In this document: piece after piece, positions 1 to 8,357 of the stretch | Layout of the letters: each line of letters opens with the position of its first letter | How positions within the stretch are numbered: the first letter of the stretch is position 1 | Made by a program: the position numbers and the translations under genes | The notes under the pieces: generated by a model | The model's database searches: none | Told to the model about the DNA's origin: nothing | The model's input: the letters and a program-made list of their open reading frames with translations, nothing else | NCBI GenBank assembly: GCA_022825085.1 | Contig: JAJDYQ010000015.1 | Coordinates: 1-39,797, forward strand | DNA length: 39,797 nt | From: Gammaproteobacteria bacterium | GTDB lineage: Bacteria; Pseudomonadota; Gammaproteobacteria; JAJDYQ01 | Direction of reading: 5' to 3'

Positions 1-205
1 ATTGCGAGAGAGTCAGGTTCCAGTTTTGTAAGGGATGCGTCCAGCGGTTCGAAGCATTGAGTATGCCGGCATAGAGCAACTTGAGCCGGCTGTTTTCATT
101 GGCAAAGCCCCCCTTGGTTTTGGTCAGTTTGCGGAACTGTCGATGGACGGCTTCCACCACAATGACAGATGTGGCTGAAACATCATTGATGGTATTGGGT
201 TTCAT
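1..205 (-). pseudogene. C-terminal fragment of an IS256-family transposase, cut by the window edge
   Basis: Reading the minus strand down from about position 205 gives a peptide containing VEAVHRQFRKLTKTKGGF, then NENSRLKLLYAGILNAS and a WTHPLQNWNLTLSQ ending. This is the conserved C-terminal segment of IS256/mutator-type DDE transposases. The frame continues off the left edge, so the true end is not visible. The residues just before the conserved block (from about 205 to 150) do not look like the usual IYTTNA lead-in. Together with an in-frame ATG at 203-205 not preceded by the rest of the transposase, this suggests the element is truncated at its 5' side. I therefore call it a remnant. No terminal inverted repeat was found in the next 300 bases. 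Confidence 0.7.
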
Positions 206-531
206 AGATAATAAGTAAATCAAGTGCGTAGCAAGGTGCTGCACTCGGATGGCAATTATGCCGCGCTCCACTTCCACCGGCGATCTTGATCGTTAGGACA
301 ACCCCCACCTATTTTCAGCCGAACCCGGAAGTGGCATCCAGATGTGCTACCAACATTTCTACAGATAGAAAAAGCAGATAGAGGCAGAATGAGGCCTTAC
401 TATGCACCCAAAACAGCGGTAATTACATTGATCAGTGCGATTGCCTTTCTTCCCGGATGCCGCATATTGTGCCATGGGGTCGCCATTTCGGTTGTTTGCC
501 GCAACTTTTTTCATGCGTATGATACGCATCT
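206..531. other. Gene-free stretch between the transposase remnant and tatD
   Basis: About 325 bases with no convincing coding sequence on either strand. Short open frames are present but lack a plausible ribosome binding site or a recognisable product. It is probably decayed sequence next to the insertion-sequence remnant, together with the tatD promoter. I see no clear sigma-70 box pair or terminator. Confidence 0.4.
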
Positions 532-1320
532 ATGGAATTTATCGACATCGGTGCCAATCTGACACACTCTGCTTTTCGACATGACCTGCCGGAGGTATTG
601 CAGGCTGCACAGGATGTGGGGGTTTCTACTTTGATCGTGACCGGGACAGATGATGCGGGCAACCGTCAGGCACAGGATTTGATTCAACAGTATCCGGGAC
701 GATTGTTTGCTACTGCCGGTGTACATCCTCATCATGCCGGCGAGTATTCCGATACCAGCGATGCCCTGCTTCGTGAGCTGGCGGAGGCAGGCAGAATCGT
801 GGCGATCGGCGAGTGTGGCCTGGATTATAATCGGAATTATTCGCCGCATCCGGCTCAGCGGGAGACATTTGAAAGACAGTTGCGGATTGCCGTGGATTAC
901 CAGATACCGGTCTTCATGCACATGCGCGATGCCTATGATGAGTTTGCGCAAATTCTTGGGGATTACCGGCCTCACCTGTCCGCCGCGGTGGCACATTGTT
1001 TCACCGGTGAGGAGCATGAGCTGGAGGGGCTGCTGGCAATGGATCTGCATATCGGTATCACAGGCTGGATATGTGATGAGCGGCGCGGCCACCATCTGAG
1101 GGAGTTTATCCATAAAATTCCGGCTGATCGCCTGATGATTGAAACTGATGCCCCTTATCTGTTGCCGCGCGACCTGAAACCCACTCCCAAAGATCGGCGC
1201 AATGTTCCGGCTTATCTGCCACACATTGCGACAACCATGGCCGCTGTACTGGATAAACCGGTTGAGCAGTTGGCCATGGAAACGACCTCGACAGCCAGAG
1301 CATTTTTTCGATTAGGATGA
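532..1320 (+). CDS. tatD: TatD family metal-dependent hydrolase / 3'-5' DNase
   Basis: TatD proteins are TIM-barrel, metal-dependent nucleases of the amidohydrolase superfamily; the E. coli protein is a cytoplasmic 3'-5' exonuclease linked to DNA repair. The 262-residue product has the family's usual length and motifs: DIGANL at 5-10, GVHPH at 63-67, GECGLDY at 93-99, FMHMRDA at 128-134, HCFTG at 155-159 and ETDAPYL at 204-210. The N-terminal D-x-N form, where paralogues YcfH and YjjV have D-x-H, and the GITGWICDERRG stretch match TatD proper. The stop overlaps the next gene by four bases (ATGA), so the two are translationally coupled. There is no tatABC operon next to it. Confidence 0.93.
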   Translation: MEFIDIGANLTHSAFRHDLPEVLQAAQDVGVSTLIVTGTDDAGNRQAQDLIQQYPGRLFATAGVHPHHAGEYSDTSDALLRELAEAGRIVAIGECGLDYNRNYSPHPAQRETFERQLRIAVDYQIPVFMHMRDAYDEFAQILGDYRPHLSAAVAHCFTGEEHELEGLLAMDLHIGITGWICDERRGHHLREFIHKIPADRLMIETDAPYLLPRDLKPTPKDRRNVPAYLPHIATTMAAVLDKPVEQLAMETTSTARAFFRLG

Positions 1321-1676
1321 TGGATGATACCAGCTACACCGAAGAGCAGCTCGCCGTATTGCAGAGGTTATTGAGCATTGTTGATCGCCTGTATCAGGAA
1401 ACAGCCGGGTTTCTGGAGCACGGCGATAATCAGCAGCATTGGTATAACCGCGGCTATGCCAATGGCATTATCCGGCAGTTGACTCAATCCGGTTATTGGA
1501 CCTATGTCGAGGACAATATCATACCGGATGCCGAGAACATCATTGCAGGGCATGAATTCTGGGCCTGGGGCAGGGCCTATCAGCATGGAATCGAAATGGG
1601 AATGAAAGAGACACGGGATATCATCGGGCCGATACAACAATCCTCTGGCAGTGCGGGCAGAAATGGTGCCTTCTAA
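1317..1676 (+). CDS. Conserved-looking hypothetical protein, 119 aa
   Basis: I do not recognise this protein. Its ATG overlaps the tatD stop (ATGA) and its 3' end overlaps the start of ppx, so it is the middle gene of a three-gene overlapping unit and very likely translated. The sequence is acidic and soluble with no signal peptide or membrane segment. It is rich in aromatic residues (for example WYNRGYANGI and HEFWAWGRAYQHGIEMG), and most of it looks alpha-helical. A link with DNA repair or polyphosphate turnover could be guessed only from its neighbours. Confidence 0.75.
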   Translation: MMDDTSYTEEQLAVLQRLLSIVDRLYQETAGFLEHGDNQQHWYNRGYANGIIRQLTQSGYWTYVEDNIIPDAENIIAGHEFWAWGRAYQHGIEMGMKETRDIIGPIQQSSGSAGRNGAF

Positions 1677-3168
1677 CGAAGATCGCGGCGGCGAATACGC
1701 CGCGATTGATCTGGGTTCGAACAGCTTTCATATTGTGGTTGCCCGCTATAGCGCAAACACGCTGACCGTTGTTGATCGGGTTCGTGAAATGGTGCGTCTG
1801 GGTGCCGGCCTGGATAGTAAAAACCGGCTGGCCGACGAAGCGGCAGATCGTGCGCTGGATTGCCTGAGACGGTTTGGTGAACGCCTGCGTGGTATAAAAA
1901 GCGACAATGTTCGCATCGTCGGTACCAATACATTGCGCAGGGCCAGAGACTCAGACCGGTTTATTGAGCGGGCAGAAGCCGTATTGGGCTTTCCTGTTGA
2001 TATTATTTCCGGCATCGAGGAGGCTCGCCTTATTTACCTCGGTGTCTCCGAAACTCTCAAGGAAGACCTGGGGCTGCGTCTGGTGATTGATATCGGCGGG
2101 GGAAGCACCGAGATGATCGTTGGCGACGTAACCAAACCGATACGCCTTGAAAGCCTGTATATGGGCTGTGTCAGCAGCAGCGAAAAATTTTTCGGCGGCG
2201 GCAAAATCACAGCCTCACGAATGCGCCGGGCCATACTGGCGGCCAGCATTGAACTGGAACCATACGTAGCAAAATTCAGGCAGTTTGAATGGGTTGACGT
2301 GATCGGCACTTCTGGAACCGTACGCGCCATTGAGCGCGTTGTGCGCGAATCTGGTTTCAGCGAAAGCGGAATTACACCGGCGGCACTGGAACGTTTGCTG
2401 GCAGAAGTCGTTGATGCCGGTCATGTTGACGACCTCAATCTGGTCGGTCTCGGCGAACGCCGACGGCCTGTGTTTGCTGGCGGTGTTGCAGTGATGACGG
2501 CAATTTTTCGCGCACTGGGAATCAGGCATATGCGGGTTTCCGATGGATCTCTGCGAGAGGGTGTGCTAGCGGATCTCATCGGTCGCAGCAAAGAGCATGA
2601 TACTCGCTCGGAGACCGTGCGCGATCTGATAGACCGGCATCATGTTGACAAAAAGCAGGCCAGGCGCGTCAGGGATTTGGCGACCTGCCTTTTCAAACAG
2701 GTAAAAGACGACTGGGGTTTGAAGCGACGGCATAAACTGGTCATGCAGTGGGCGGCGCAACTGCATGAAATCGGACTTATGGTAGCGCACAGTCAACATC
2801 ACAGACATGGTGCCTACATATTGAAACACATGGATCTGGCCGGCTTTTCCCGTCAGGAACAGGAGGTGCTGTCGATTCTGGTTCGTCTGCACCGGCAAAA
2901 ATTCTCTCATCAGATACTGGAGCATTTCAGGCCGGAGAAAATAACACTGATGCGGCGCCTGATTATTTTGTTACGGCTCGCCGTATTGTTCAACCGGGGA
3001 CGAAGCGAAAGGCAACAACCTGAAGTTCGTATGCGCGTCAATGAAGATGATGTCAGTCTGATACTGAATGCAGAGTGGCTCGAACAACACCCCCTGACCC
3101 AGGCCGATCTGGAACAGGAGCAGCGGTGGCTTGCGGAAAGTGGCATTCGGTTGAAAATCCCGGACTGA
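1663..3168 (+). CDS. ppx: Exopolyphosphatase (Ppx/GppA family)
   Basis: Ppx removes terminal phosphates from long-chain polyphosphate in the cytoplasm. The protein (about 501 aa from the ATG at 1663) begins with the ASKHA phosphate-binding motif DLGSNSFH. It continues with GIEEARLIY and the DIGGGSTEM loop, and ends with an HD-like helical region containing LHEIGLMVAHSQHHRHGAYIL, which is the Ppx rather than the GppA layout. Length is close to E. coli Ppx (513 aa). A GTG at 1651 in the same frame would add four residues; I prefer the ATG because the residues before DLGSN then match the usual leader length. No strong Shine-Dalgarno is visible, fitting coupling to the upstream gene. ppk1 lies 3 kb away on the other strand, not in the same operon. 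Confidence 0.93.
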   Translation: MVPSNEDRGGEYAAIDLGSNSFHIVVARYSANTLTVVDRVREMVRLGAGLDSKNRLADEAADRALDCLRRFGERLRGIKSDNVRIVGTNTLRRARDSDRFIERAEAVLGFPVDIISGIEEARLIYLGVSETLKEDLGLRLVIDIGGGSTEMIVGDVTKPIRLESLYMGCVSSSEKFFGGGKITASRMRRAILAASIELEPYVAKFRQFEWVDVIGTSGTVRAIERVVRESGFSESGITPAALERLLAEVVDAGHVDDLNLVGLGERRRPVFAGGVAVMTAIFRALGIRHMRVSDGSLREGVLADLIGRSKEHDTRSETVRDLIDRHHVDKKQARRVRDLATCLFKQVKDDWGLKRRHKLVMQWAAQLHEIGLMVAHSQHHRHGAYILKHMDLAGFSRQEQEVLSILVRLHRQKFSHQILEHFRPEKITLMRRLIILLRLAVLFNRGRSERQQPEVRMRVNEDDVSLILNAEWLEQHPLTQADLEQEQRWLAESGIRLKIPD

Positions 3169-3266
3169 ATAACAGTACAACTATCCGACGGGACGCCGGA
3201 TATTGATCAGAAAAGGCTCAGCGAACCACTGAAAATTAATAGGTTATATCGACAAGGAAAATTGCA

Positions 3267-4433
3267 ATGGAATGTGGACCCAGAGAAATTATTACTCCCT
3301 TTCGCCCGATTCCTCTGGACATCCCCGAGGGCATGGCACCCAATGAATTTTTCAACAGTGCCGAAAACCTCAATGATCTGGTGCACAACAATGGCCTGTT
3401 AATCAACCCTGAGGGGCTGTTGATGTATCGCAAGGCACTGGGACATACCAACGAGTTTGATGCCTCTATTATGTATAACACTTCCCGGTCCGTATTAAAT
3501 CCGCTGGGGCGTCCAGTGCGCCGCACCCAGGTACCGGAGCAAACCCGCAACGTCTGGAATCGCATGAACCAGATCATGATTGAATACATGCTGGAAAAAT
3601 ACCCCAGCCCGACCGATGCACTGGTTCTGGCAGGCGAGGCAAGCCTGGATGCAACCTGGCCGCTGACAGCACCCGGTGTTCCCAGCATCCGTATGCTGCA
3701 TAACCACTTTATGGTCTTTGACATGCAGCAACTTCGCAATGCCGGGATAGCAGATCCGGACAATCCAAATCTGACTGACGGCGGCCAGCATAGTCTCTTT
3801 GAAAAATACATGCACGATATTTACCGTCAATTTATGGACGAGGCACTGGAACTTGATATCCTGGAAGCTAATAGCGACCGGTATCATCGACTGAAATTAA
3901 CCGGTTATCCACAGGGCCTGCCATGCTGGAAAATCAATGGCGGCGCTCAAACACTGAAAGATCCCCGCTTCTGGAAAGAGTACGACTCTCTGCTAAAGGG
4001 CTTTATAGATTTTTACAGGACATTCTTTTCCCAGGTATCCACACGCAATGCACCCAAACCGGAAGACCTTGATTTCCCGGATGCCGTGGAAAATATTCTG
4101 CTGTTTAATAATGATTTTCTGAAAACCGCCCGAATGGTCCGAAATCGCTGTATCAGGGATGCCCGGTATGCCAGTTCCATCCGCTGGCAACCGGCTTTCA
4201 AACAATTGATATACCGCAATGACAGCGGCGATCTGATCACAACAATCAGCCAGAATTCCATCGGCAATGCGATCACGGAGCTGCTGGGAGTGGTGGTTAA
4301 ACGAAAGCCCGATGCAGCAGCCTATGAAAAATCAGAGCCGGCATTGATTGAAAAACTACTGGAAGTCCGCGACCGCCTGATAGACGCCGATCTGGGAGAG
4401 GGAATTGCAACCCGATATTGGAATAAAAACTGA
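3267..4433 (+). CDS. Uncharacterised protein, 388 aa
   Basis: I do not recognise the family. The start ATG is well supported by an AAGGAA ribosome binding site a few bases upstream (3254-3260), and the base composition resembles the neighbouring housekeeping genes. There is no signal peptide or membrane span, so it should be cytosolic. Visible features are a long N-terminal half with a central segment GVPSIRMLHNHFMVFD (about residues 135-150) and a helical C-terminal half with several Arg/Asn-rich helices (ARMVRNRCIRDARYASS). The His-Asn-His pair in LHNHF might coordinate a metal, but this is a guess. It stands alone, separated from ppx by 98 bases. Confidence 0.8.
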   Translation: MECGPREIITPFRPIPLDIPEGMAPNEFFNSAENLNDLVHNNGLLINPEGLLMYRKALGHTNEFDASIMYNTSRSVLNPLGRPVRRTQVPEQTRNVWNRMNQIMIEYMLEKYPSPTDALVLAGEASLDATWPLTAPGVPSIRMLHNHFMVFDMQQLRNAGIADPDNPNLTDGGQHSLFEKYMHDIYRQFMDEALELDILEANSDRYHRLKLTGYPQGLPCWKINGGAQTLKDPRFWKEYDSLLKGFIDFYRTFFSQVSTRNAPKPEDLDFPDAVENILLFNNDFLKTARMVRNRCIRDARYASSIRWQPAFKQLIYRNDSGDLITTISQNSIGNAITELLGVVVKRKPDAAAYEKSEPALIEKLLEVRDRLIDADLGEGIATRYWNKN

Positions 4434-4623
4434 AATCGTCCGGGCACCTATAAATTTTCTGACCGGCTTTCAATTTTGATGGGCCGTAGAAATCAGGATT
4501 ATGTGGCAGCCTCATCGGGCAACCCCTCCAGCAACAGCTCCCGCAACTCTTTAATTTCTGCGTGCATTCGATCAGGTTCCATATTTGTTATAAATCATTC
4601 ATACTTTAGTGCTTCATCAGTGT

Positions 4624-5043
4624 CTATTGCTGAAGCTGAGGTAATTCCGCCTCACCACGAATATCAATATCAGGAATAATCGTTTGAGGCTTAAAGGTCA
4701 CTCGATAATAGTGAGCACTGACTTTTTCTGAGCTCACCTGCTCAGCGAAGTAGGTCACATTATCCGAAAGACCCAAAAAGTGCTTCTTGTAACTGGAAGG
4801 GCCCGTTTTACAGGTTACCTCTAGTTGATTATCAGTACGGTCTTTTATCAGCGAGCAATATCCCTCAATCATCAAGATATACTGCTCAGTAATGCCATTG
4901 TAAAATACAATGCGCCGATTGATTTCAAAGTTGTCAGCCGCTTTACTCAAATTCCTGCTGGCCACGAGCGCATCATCAGAACAGCTTGACAGGCTTACCG
5001 CTATCACGAGAACACCTGAAATACCGAATAAAAACTTCAACAT
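4624..5043 (-). CDS. Small lipoprotein of phage-like beta-sandwich type
   Basis: The 139-residue product starts with a charged residue and a hydrophobic core ending in a lipobox (LSSC, Cys at about 21), so it should be acylated and anchored to a membrane. The mature part (NRRIVFYNGITEQYILMIEGYCSL, CKTGPSSYKKHFLGLSDNV) resembles, from memory, small beta-sandwich lipoproteins encoded by tailed phages and prophages; I could not verify this. It lies in a patch with a truncated antitoxin and a putative nuclease, which supports a mobile or prophage origin. The start ATG at 5043 is preceded by an AGGAAA-like site. Confidence 0.75.
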   Translation of the reverse strand: MLKFLFGISGVLVIAVSLSSCSDDALVASRNLSKAADNFEINRRIVFYNGITEQYILMIEGYCSLIKDRTDNQLEVTCKTGPSSYKKHFLGLSDNVTYFAEQVSSEKVSAHYYRVTFKPQTIIPDIDIRGEAELPQLQQ

Positions 5044-5155
5044 ACTTGATTTCCTGTTTTAAACATATGCCGGCAAGGATATAATTTGTCAGCCCTGATT
5101 TTATTCTTCAGATGTAATTGATAGAAGATAGTTCTATAACGATTCATGATATCTA

Positions 5156-5305
5156 TTATAGATGGTCCCGCTGGTCGTTCAGGATCATCGTTACCCGGTT
5201 CACCGGCACGCCCAGCGCGTTGGCCGATAGCTCGAGTTCATCAAGCTCGCCGCGCAGGATTTCTCCCGGATGCACCACCGGCCTCATACCGTTCCTTGCG
5301 TTCAT
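5156..5305 (-). pseudogene. Truncated HigA-type antitoxin (XRE helix-turn-helix), 49 codons
   Basis: The minus strand encodes a short frame with MRPVVHPGEILRGELDELE, then LSANALGVPVNRVTMILNDQR and a stop. This is the N-terminal half of the HigA/VapI-family antitoxin, whose full length is about 95-105 residues. Compared with the usual LSANALAxALGVPVNRV, about three residues are missing before LGVP, and everything after NDQR is absent. The ribosome binding site (AAGGAG just upstream of the ATG) is intact, and the gene follows the 5336-6058 gene by 30 bases, so it is probably still translated. No HigB toxin frame was seen on either side. I call it a broken gene, but a functional mini-HTH peptide cannot be excluded. 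Confidence 0.7.
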
Positions 5306-5335
5306 GTCAAACTCCTTCAGCGTCTGGAATATCGG

Positions 5336-6058
5336 CTAGAGATCAAAATATTCATGCAGGCAGAAGAGTTCCTTGCCTTTCAATGAAAGCTTGTGGCCTA
5401 CGACCGCCTTGTCGGACAGGGTCAATTTTCGGGCACTCACTTTGCCGAGAAAATCCACATAGTCGCGATAGTTCTCCGCGCCCTTGGTTTCATTGTACAG
5501 AGGAGTCTTGAAGACAATGATGTATAGGAGAGAAATGTCCGCGCCGGCGGCAAGTGTACCGGCCGTGGCATAGAGAAGTTGATACCGCACATCGAACATT
5601 CCGGGGTCGGTATCCGCGAAGTGCATTTTCAGCAGGCCTTCAATCCTTTCCGGGACCTTGGTCGACTCACCCGCGCTCTGTCTGGCCTTTGCTGCCGAGT
5701 ATGCCCCTCGAGCCGTTTGTCCGAAGGGCTCGTCAACCTTGGCCTCGACCCCGACAAACAGGCTTCGACCTGAATCAGTTTTTCCGCACATGGCCAGGTC
5801 ATGAACGCGGCCTGGACCAAACTTGTCAAATTTGACCTCGTATTCCGGGATTGCCTTTTGAAACTCCACTTGTTGACCGATGGCATCTGATACCCGGGCG
5901 CGTATGTAATCCCCTCCATTCAGGTTCAGGATGAATTCGGCCACCGAATAGGCACTTCGGTGTTTCTTCCAATGTTGGGCTGATCGTGGGGTGCTGTAGA
6001 TTCCGGCCCAATCATCAAGACTGGAAATCGGAGCGCCCTTTGCGTCTTCAATCCTCAT
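5336..6058 (-). CDS. Putative PD-(D/E)XK-fold protein (DUF6946-like)
   Basis: The 240-residue soluble protein has the stretch HDLAMCGKT...SLFVGVEAKVDEPFG, with Asp at about 87 and Glu-Ala-Lys at about 105-107. That is the spacing expected for the D...(D/E)-x-K active site of the PD-(D/E)XK nuclease superfamily. From memory it resembles the DUF6946 family; the assignment is unverified. It is followed after 30 bases by a truncated HigA antitoxin, in an accessory patch with a phage-like lipoprotein, so a role in defence or in a toxin-like module is plausible but inferred. No ribosome binding site of note is seen before the ATG at 6058. Confidence 0.7.
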   Translation of the reverse strand: MRIEDAKGAPISSLDDWAGIYSTPRSAQHWKKHRSAYSVAEFILNLNGGDYIRARVSDAIGQQVEFQKAIPEYEVKFDKFGPGRVHDLAMCGKTDSGRSLFVGVEAKVDEPFGQTARGAYSAAKARQSAGESTKVPERIEGLLKMHFADTDPGMFDVRYQLLYATAGTLAAGADISLLYIIVFKTPLYNETKGAENYRDYVDFLGKVSARKLTLSDKAVVGHKLSLKGKELFCLHEYFDL

Positions 6059-6177
6059 ATTTTCTGTCCCCGGTTATGCGAACCTCGACGGCGCGGTTGC
6101 CGCAAAGCCTTTACTGCTATTGACTGCTCTGATCAAATCTATTGTATTCAAATCAGCATATCCCGTCTTTGCTTTTA

Positions 6178-8247
6178 TCAGGAAGCAAACTTCTCCAATA
6201 ACGCCCGCTGGGCAGAGTAGCTTTCTCCGCCGTCAGTCATTGAGGGTATGTATCGCCCGTCTCTTTGCAACAGCCATGCCTGAGAGTTGTCCATCAGGTA
6301 AAAATCAAGTTCTTCAATAATGCGATCACGCAGCCTTTTATTTTCTACCGGGAAGGCTGTTTCCACGCGGCGGAACAGGTTGCGATCCATCCAGTCGGCG
6401 CTGGAGCCATAGACCTCTGGATTACCTCCATTATGAAAATAAAACACGCGAGTATGCTCCAGAAATCTGCCGATAATCGAGCATACTGTGATGTTTTCGG
6501 AAACTCCTTCAATTCCGGGGCGCAAGCAGCATATTCCACGTACAATAAGCCTGATATCCACGCCAGCCATCGAAGCCTGATACAGTGCGCGAATGGTCTT
6601 CGGTTCGACCAGAGAGTTCATCTTGGCAACAATTCTGGCCGGCTTTCCATTGCATGCATTTTCTTCTTCACGGGCGATCAATCGCCATATCGTTTCATGC
6701 AGCGTGAAGGGGGATTGCAACACCTTTTTAAGGGTTGGTTTTTGCCCCGGCCCGGTCAACTGCATGAAGACATGCTGTACATCGCGGCATATCGCCTTGT
6801 TGGAGGTCAACAGACCGTAGTCTGTATAGAGTTTTGTCGTTCTTGCGTGATAATTACCGGTCCCCAGATGGGCGTAATGTGTCATCCTGCTGCCTTCGCG
6901 ACGCACAACCAGAATCATCTTGGCATGTGTCTTATAGCCCACGATGCCATACACGACCTGGGCACCGGCTTTTTGCAGCTTGTTGGCCAGCACAATGTTT
7001 TCCGCTTCATCGAAGCGGGCGCGAAGCTCAATAACAACGGTAACTTCCTTGCCATTTTCTGCCGCCTTCACCAGTGCATTGACAACTGCCGAATCCGGGC
7101 CGGAGCGGTACAGGGTCTGTTTGATAGCCAGCACATCCGGGTCCTTCACGGCCTGCAACAAAAACTCGATAACCGGGCGGAAAGACTCGAAGGGGTGATG
7201 CAGCAAGATATCCTGCTTCTGGATAATCTTGAATATATCTGTCGCATCTCCCAGTACCGCGGGGGTCGAAGGCGAGAACGGGCTAAACTTCAGATCCGGT
7301 CGATCAACCATATCGCATACCGCCGACAGGCGATTCAGATTCACCGGTCCGTTGACCTGATATACGTCTTCCTCGTTCAAGCGAAATTCGGCACGCAGAA
7401 ACTGAACCAGATCACCCGGACAGTCATGGGCAACTTCAAGGCGAACGGCATCACCGTAATTGCGCTGCATTAACTCACCTTCCAAAGCACGCAACAGGTC
7501 GTCGATCTCCTCTTCATCAACAAACAGTTCCGAGTTGCGGGTAATGCGAAACTGATAACAGCCGGTCACCTTCATGCCCGGAAACAGCTCCGACACATAG
7601 CTGTGTATGATGGACGACAGAAAAACGAAGTCATACGGGCCATTGCCTCTCATATCCGGCGGTAACTGAATAACCCGCGGCAGTGCGCGAGGGGCCTGCA
7701 CAACGGCGTGACGGATACTTCGTCCGAACGCATCCTTTCCTTTAAGGGAAACAATAAAAGTCAGACTCTTGTTGATAATGCGCGGAAAGGGGTGGGCCGG
7801 GTCAAGACCGATAGGCGTCAGGATGGGCAGCAGCTCTTCAGTAAAAAAATTATGAACCCATTTTTCCTGCTGAGAGGTAAAGCGATTACGCCGAATGAAA
7901 CGTATTTCTTGCGCCTCCAGCGCCGGTATAAGGATTTCATTCAGCACATGGTACTGGCTTTCCACCAGATGGTGTGCCTGAATACTGATGGCCTTCATAT
8001 TATCGGTCGGTGTCAGGCCATCCGGGGTTACAGACACGCTGGATACTGCCATTTTCTGCTTTACGCTCGATACCCGAACCTCAAAAAATTCATCCAGGTT
8101 CGTGCATGAAATACACAGGTATCGCAGGCGCTCAATCAGGGGGACATCCTGCTGACCGCTTTGCGCCAGAACGCGCTCATTAAATGCCAGCAGACTGAGT
8201 TCGCGGTTGATATAGTAGTCGGTGTTTTTAAGATCGATGTCATTCAT
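6178..8247 (-). CDS. ppk1: Polyphosphate kinase 1
   Basis: PPK1 makes polyphosphate from ATP reversibly through a phosphohistidine intermediate. Starting at the ATG at 8247 the protein has 689 residues, almost exactly the length of E. coli Ppk, and begins NDIDLKNTDYYINRELSLL, the usual N-terminus. An upstream in-frame extension to 8334 exists but is not conserved-looking. Hallmarks are the N-domain LDEFFEVRV, FRPVIEFLLQAVKDPDVLAIK, the catalytic THAKM and YAHLGTGNYH histidine motifs, and the C-terminal ENITVCSIIGRFLEHTRVFYF. It is transcribed divergently from the dUTPase gene across about 110 bases. The ribosome binding site is weak. Confidence 0.95.
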   Translation of the reverse strand: MNDIDLKNTDYYINRELSLLAFNERVLAQSGQQDVPLIERLRYLCISCTNLDEFFEVRVSSVKQKMAVSSVSVTPDGLTPTDNMKAISIQAHHLVESQYHVLNEILIPALEAQEIRFIRRNRFTSQQEKWVHNFFTEELLPILTPIGLDPAHPFPRIINKSLTFIVSLKGKDAFGRSIRHAVVQAPRALPRVIQLPPDMRGNGPYDFVFLSSIIHSYVSELFPGMKVTGCYQFRITRNSELFVDEEEIDDLLRALEGELMQRNYGDAVRLEVAHDCPGDLVQFLRAEFRLNEEDVYQVNGPVNLNRLSAVCDMVDRPDLKFSPFSPSTPAVLGDATDIFKIIQKQDILLHHPFESFRPVIEFLLQAVKDPDVLAIKQTLYRSGPDSAVVNALVKAAENGKEVTVVIELRARFDEAENIVLANKLQKAGAQVVYGIVGYKTHAKMILVVRREGSRMTHYAHLGTGNYHARTTKLYTDYGLLTSNKAICRDVQHVFMQLTGPGQKPTLKKVLQSPFTLHETIWRLIAREEENACNGKPARIVAKMNSLVEPKTIRALYQASMAGVDIRLIVRGICCLRPGIEGVSENITVCSIIGRFLEHTRVFYFHNGGNPEVYGSSADWMDRNLFRRVETAFPVENKRLRDRIIEELDFYLMDNSQAWLLQRDGRYIPSMTDGGESYSAQRALLEKFAS

Positions 8248-8357
8248 ATGTATATCATATTCTATTTTGAGGCGGCTTTGTTGAGGTTTGCCGACAGATG
8301 CCGGAATAATGTATTGGCTATTGTTCGCGCACAAGCGAGAATAATCAGGGCCACCGT

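Noticed and set aside
344-562. Short plus-strand frame overlapping the start of tatD
   Set aside because: No ribosome binding site or recognisable protein, and it overlaps the well-supported tatD start in another frame.
3905-3913. Exact DnaA box TTATCCACA
   Set aside because: Single occurrence inside a coding gene, expected by chance in 40 kb and far from the origin candidate.
4500-4580. Minus-strand 23-codon frame with a Leu/Glu-rich peptide
   Set aside because: Too short and without a convincing ribosome binding site; may be a gene remnant but is unsupported.
6265-7473. Long plus-strand open frame (402 codons) opposite ppk1
   Set aside because: It is antisense to the strongly recognised ppk1 gene, has no recognisable domain and shows the composition of a shadow frame.
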